DNA of 64,000 bases from Flavitalea sp966112615 (GTDB taxonomy: Bacteria > Bacteroidota > Bacteroidia > Chitinophagales > Chitinophagaceae): assembly GCA_966112615.1 (NCBI GenBank), contig CBHWDO010000002.1, positions 186,001-250,000 on the forward strand, given 5' to 3'. Both the position numbers and the translations under genes were made by a program. The notes under the pieces are model-generated. The model had not been told where the DNA came from, did no database searches, and saw only the letters and a program-made list of their open reading frames with translations. This document shows positions 60,519-64,000 of the stretch, in pieces (position 1 is the stretch's first letter; every line of letters starts with the position of its first letter).

Positions 60519-62786
60519 TTATAAGGCAACCCGGAGGGCAATCACCACGTTTCGGCCCGCCGCGGAGAACCCTGAAGCGAACTGTCGGTAGTGCCTGTCA
60601 AGTATATTTTCAACCCCTGCCTGCACTCTGTAACGGCTCCATTGATACTGTGCTTTTACATTCAACGTATACCAGCCCAGGCTTCCTTTTGCAGTAGCAT
60701 ATTGCGCATTGTCTTCTCCATCCGGATTGTAATCGTCCAGTGTCTTTGCACCATTGAATATCGAGTAGGCTTCAACATCCCAGCGCTTTTGATTGTACCG
60801 TAAACCGGCTCTTCCAAATACCGGAGGAATATGATCCATAGGTTTGGAACTTACATTTCTTCTAACCCTGGCATAATTTCCATCGCTCTGCTTCTCATAG
60901 ATCGTTGTCAGTTCCTTTGGATCTGTTTCAAATCTTCCGTATGTATAATTCACTGTTCCTTCAAATATCAAGGATGGAAGAATGGTTGTATTTATCCTTA
61001 GCGACGCACCGTACAGGTTTGCTTTATTCCTGTTCTGATTCGCCAGAACAGCACTCAACACGCCATTGTATAAAATTGAATCCTGTCCGTTAAAAGTGAA
61101 AGGTGCCGTAACTATTGCATTCCGGAAAAGGGTATAAAATGCATTGAAACTAATTGAATGTTGATTATTCCAACTCTTGCTTACACCAATGTCAAAGGAA
61201 TAAGTGTATTCAGGCCTGATATCTTTATTCGGAACGATCACCTGCCTGCTTGCTGTGCTGGATTCAAAGATCTTTGCAAGATCATCGATGTTGGGTGAAC
61301 GAAATCCTGAAGCAACTGTGAACGTATAACGGAGATCCTGCTCTGCAAGATAGATCAGTCCTATATTCCAGGTTGCTGCAACATTACTTTGACTGATGTC
61401 ATTATATGGAAGATTCAACTGCGTTGCATTATCAACTATCGTAGAATTCAGACCTGTATATTGAACACGGATACCATCATTCAGTATCAGTTTTTCCTCT
61501 TTGATCTTGAACAGGTGCTGCGCATATGCGCCTACAAAATTCATCCTGTTCTTTCCATCAGGATACCTTGTATCCAGTTTGCTTTGAGCATTTGTAACGA
61601 TATTTTTTCTGAATGCTGTTGACTTTACATCATTGAATTGTCCGTCGACACCTATATTGAATTCATGTCTTTTGGTCTTTCTTCTTGCATCAAGAAAAAA
61701 AGCATACACATTCACTTTTTCGATCCTGTTATCAAGATTATCTTTTCCGAAACTGCGCTGGTGCCTAGACTCTTCTATGTTCTGATAATTAAACCCAGCC
61801 TTGTATTCAGAGAAGAAACCTTTTAACCTGTTTGCATTGAATTCATATGCCACCAGTTTCCTGTTTTGCGGACCATAATACCATTGTGCAAATCTTAAGG
61901 CACCATTCAGTGTATCAGTCAGTCGATCATACCTTGGTACATTAGACGAGCCTGAGATCTGCACGTTCAGCAGGTGAGTTATGTTTTCTTTTGGCTGAAA
62001 TAAGATCTTCTGCATCAGATCCCATTGCGTATAGCCGGAGAACTTTTGAACCCTGTCGTCCTTGCTGTTGATCACCGTATCTTTTCCATTAATCCTTTCA
62101 ACATATCTGGTTCTTCTTCCAAATAAAGGAAATTCATCAGAGCGCGCACTTCCGGAACGCATGTCTCCAAAATCGCTGTGCGTGAAAGAAGTCAGGAAGC
62201 CCCATTGCTTTGTACCAATACGGATATCAGCATGACCTGTTTTTTCATTATTGGCTGAACTGTATCGCATGAAGGCAGATCCTTTGACAGATATTCCTTT
62301 TGCTGATGTTGTAGGATTAATGGTTCGCATATGCACGACCCCACCTAATGCATCACTGCCATAAACAGTAGAAGCAGGACCATACAAAACTTCCACGCGT
62401 TCAAGCATATTCTGATCAACAGTAATTACATTTTGTAAATGACCCGACCGATAGATCGCATTGTTCATCCGAACACCATCAACTACCAGTAACACACGGC
62501 TAGCTTCAAATCCACGAATGACCGGACTGCTGCCGCCCTGCTGACTTTTCTGCACAAAAATATTTCCGCTGTTCATCAGCAGGTCACCGGTGTTCTGTGC
62601 ATTGATCGTACTGATCTTTTTTGAATTGATCACATCGATCTGCTGTGAGATATTCTTTCTCTTTTCTGCAAACCTGTTTGCTGAAATGATCACTTCATCC
62701 AGCTCCCTGTATGTGGTATCTTTTTCCTGTGCGTGCAGGTTTGTGCCGGCAAGTAAAAATGCCAGCGAACATATAAATCTGTTCAT
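60519..62786 (-). CDS. TonB-dependent receptor, haemoglobin/haem type
   Basis: 755 residues with a signal peptide (FICSLAFLLAGTNLHAQ). The plug contains ELDEVIISANRFAEKRKNISQQ, PVIRGFEASRVLLVVDGVRMNNAIYRSGHLQNVITVDQ (split over 85-125) and RVEVLYGPASTVYGSDALGG, the pattern of the haemoglobin/transferrin/lactoferrin receptor group. The barrel ends RNVVIALRVAL. I do not see the FRAP/NPNL haem box clearly. It lies 12 bases after gpmI and upstream of the ECF sigma factor, but is probably not part of a FecIR-type system because no signalling domain precedes the plug. Confidence 0.9.
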   Translation of the reverse strand: MNRFICSLAFLLAGTNLHAQEKDTTYRELDEVIISANRFAEKRKNISQQIDVINSKKISTINAQNTGDLLMNSGNIFVQKSQQGGSSPVIRGFEASRVLLVVDGVRMNNAIYRSGHLQNVITVDQNMLERVEVLYGPASTVYGSDALGGVVHMRTINPTTSAKGISVKGSAFMRYSSANNEKTGHADIRIGTKQWGFLTSFTHSDFGDMRSGSARSDEFPLFGRRTRYVERINGKDTVINSKDDRVQKFSGYTQWDLMQKILFQPKENITHLLNVQISGSSNVPRYDRLTDTLNGALRFAQWYYGPQNRKLVAYEFNANRLKGFFSEYKAGFNYQNIEESRHQRSFGKDNLDNRIEKVNVYAFFLDARRKTKRHEFNIGVDGQFNDVKSTAFRKNIVTNAQSKLDTRYPDGKNRMNFVGAYAQHLFKIKEEKLILNDGIRVQYTGLNSTIVDNATQLNLPYNDISQSNVAATWNIGLIYLAEQDLRYTFTVASGFRSPNIDDLAKIFESSTASRQVIVPNKDIRPEYTYSFDIGVSKSWNNQHSISFNAFYTLFRNAIVTAPFTFNGQDSILYNGVLSAVLANQNRNKANLYGASLRINTTILPSLIFEGTVNYTYGRFETDPKELTTIYEKQSDGNYARVRRNVSSKPMDHIPPVFGRAGLRYNQKRWDVEAYSIFNGAKTLDDYNPDGEDNAQYATAKGSLGWYTLNVKAQYQWSRYRVQAGVENILDRHYRQFASGFSAAGRNVVIALRVAL

Positions 62787-62798
62787 CTTATTTCTTCA

Positions 62799-64000
62799 TT
62801 AGATCAATACATTACCGGTCATTTGTTCCGGGATAGGAAGGCCCATCACCGTTAAAATAGTTGGTGCAATATCTCCCAGTTTACCTGGCTTAACAGTTCC
62901 ATTCCATTCTTTGTCGATGATGAATAAAGGAACAGGATTCAATGTATGTGCTGTATTTGGAGAACCGTCTTCATTGATCATGAAATCAGCGTTGCCATGA
63001 TCAGCTGTGAGGAATACAGTATAACCATGATCAAGTGCGGCAGTAACTACACGTTGAACACATGCATCAACAGTTTCAGCGGCTTTTATGGCTGCAGAGA
63101 AAACGCCTGTATGTCCCACCATATCAGTATTTGCATAGTTCAGGCAAATGAAATCTGCAGATTCATTTTCAATTTCAGGAACGATCGCATCAGTTAGTTC
63201 AAATGCACTCATTTCCGGTTGAAGATCATAAGTGGCAACTTTTGGAGATGCTTTCATGATCCTGACTTCACCTTCAAATGGCATTTCACGTCCACCACTG
63301 AAGAAGAATGTAACGTGAGGATATTTTTCTGTTTCTGCGATCCTGATCTGCTTCTTGCCATTCGCTTCGAGTACTTCTCCCAGTGTGTTATTGAGGTTAT
63401 CAGTTTCGAAGATCACATTCACACCAACATATGTCTTATCATATTCGGTCATGGTTGTGTAGTTCAGATTCAGTTTATGCATGTTGAATTCATGCATATC
63501 AGCCTGAGTAAGCACCTGTGTGATCTCGCGGCATCGGTCTGTTCTGAAGTTGAAGCAGATAGCAACATCACCATTTTCGATCTTTGCAACAGGAGCACCA
63601 TTTTCAGTGATCACTGTTGGTTTGATAAATTCATCGGTGATATTGTTGTTGTAATTATGCTGAATCCATTCTAAAGCATCTGTACCTGTTTCACCACTGG
63701 CATTCACTAAAGCATCGTAAGCTAGTTTTACACGTTCCCAGCGCTTGTCGCGGTCCATGGCATAATATCTTCCGCTTACGGTGGCGATCTTTCCAACCGT
63801 CTGGTTCATATGCTGAATAAGATCCGTCAGGTAACCCAGACCGCTTTTCGGATCAGTATCGCGTCCATCGGTGAAAGCATGGATATATACTTCGGACAAT
63901 CCCTGTTGCTTACAAACATCCAGGATCGCCTTGATATGGTTGATATGAGAGTGAACACCGCCGTCGCTTACAAGACCTAGCAGGTGAAGTTTTTTATGGT
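62799..64000 (-). CDS. gpmI: 2,3-bisphosphoglycerate-independent phosphoglycerate mutase (5' end beyond the window)
   Basis: About 400 C-terminal residues of an enzyme of roughly 510. The frame stays open to the window edge (HKKLHLLGLVSDGGVHSHINH near 63930-64000), so the ATG at 63900 is not the start. Motifs include VYIHAFTDGRDTDPKSG, SGRYYAMDRDKRWER, FNFRTDRCREIT, CLNYANTDMVGHTG and FLTADHGNADFM (metal-binding Asp/His). The active-site Ser lies outside. It interconverts 3- and 2-phosphoglycerate in glycolysis using Mn. Confidence 0.95.
   Translation of the reverse strand, partial: HKKLHLLGLVSDGGVHSHINHIKAILDVCKQQGLSEVYIHAFTDGRDTDPKSGLGYLTDLIQHMNQTVGKIATVSGRYYAMDRDKRWERVKLAYDALVNASGETGTDALEWIQHNYNNNITDEFIKPTVITENGAPVAKIENGDVAICFNFRTDRCREITQVLTQADMHEFNMHKLNLNYTTMTEYDKTYVGVNVIFETDNLNNTLGEVLEANGKKQIRIAETEKYPHVTFFFSGGREMPFEGEVRIMKASPKVATYDLQPEMSAFELTDAIVPEIENESADFICLNYANTDMVGHTGVFSAAIKAAETVDACVQRVVTAALDHGYTVFLTADHGNADFMINEDGSPNTAHTLNPVPLFIIDKEWNGTVKPGKLGDIAPTILTVMGLPIPEQMTGNVLI

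Overview
The window reads as chromosome of a Bacteroidota bacterium, most likely a Chitinophagaceae-type member (family placement is inference). The direct evidence is a complete gldKLMN operon of the type IX secretion system (T9SS) and several secreted proteins with T9SS-type C-terminal domains. TonB-dependent receptors and promoters with the Bacteroidota -7 element TAnnTTTG, usually without Shine-Dalgarno sites, point the same way. Coding density is high. I see no phage, insertion sequence, CRISPR array or rRNA; there is one tRNA, Arg(CCG).

Layout. 1-3139: a rhodanese, a DUF1080 lipoprotein and a GH30 glycosidase, separated by unusual repeats. 3140-10328: a large nested inverted repeat, two tandem TetR regulators and a TolC/adaptor/RND efflux operon. 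10392-14672: a luciferase-like monooxygenase and a large T9SS cargo protein. 14714-17548: a minus-strand quinone/electrophile-type set (MhqD-like hydrolase, MhqE/MhqO-like dioxygenase, SDR, DinB). 17622-25258: AI-2E permease, esterase, then HxlR regulator divergent from a SpxH-like DsbA protein and an SDR. This is followed by a TIM-barrel isomerase, VIT transporter, MDR oxidoreductase and Dps. 26384-30557: a propeller lipoprotein, tRNA-Arg, MarC and a calcium-binding FG-GAP T9SS cargo with a decayed copy of its own domain beside it. 30978-38550: TonB receptor divergent from an APC permease, a PLP enzyme, and a TolC/MacA-like pair with no permease. 38618-44641: an operon with a 956-residue repeat protein, then another T9SS cargo.

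44735-55603: gpsA and hemW converge, followed by an Omp85-like protein, DUF4271, hemD and gldK-gldL-gldM-gldN. GldK/N form the periplasmic/outer-membrane ring and GldL/M the proton-driven motor that export the cargo proteins found elsewhere in the window. 56040-64000: uvrC, a small lipoprotein, an ECF sigma factor with a membrane-anchored beta-barrel-like partner, a haem-type TonB receptor and the 3' part of gpmI.

The least explained feature is a set of short-word, quasi-periodic, often palindromic repeats: GGGAAT, GGAGTTG, AATCGG, GTCAAA, GACGTGGA and a GC-rich CGTTC(A/T)GCCCG element. They sit between genes, often directly against stop codons. They form hairpins up to about 185 bp long. In one case the same kind of word lies inside a reading frame, giving a Glu/Arg-rich insert. 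These repeats, not a gene cluster, are the best candidate here for something undescribed.
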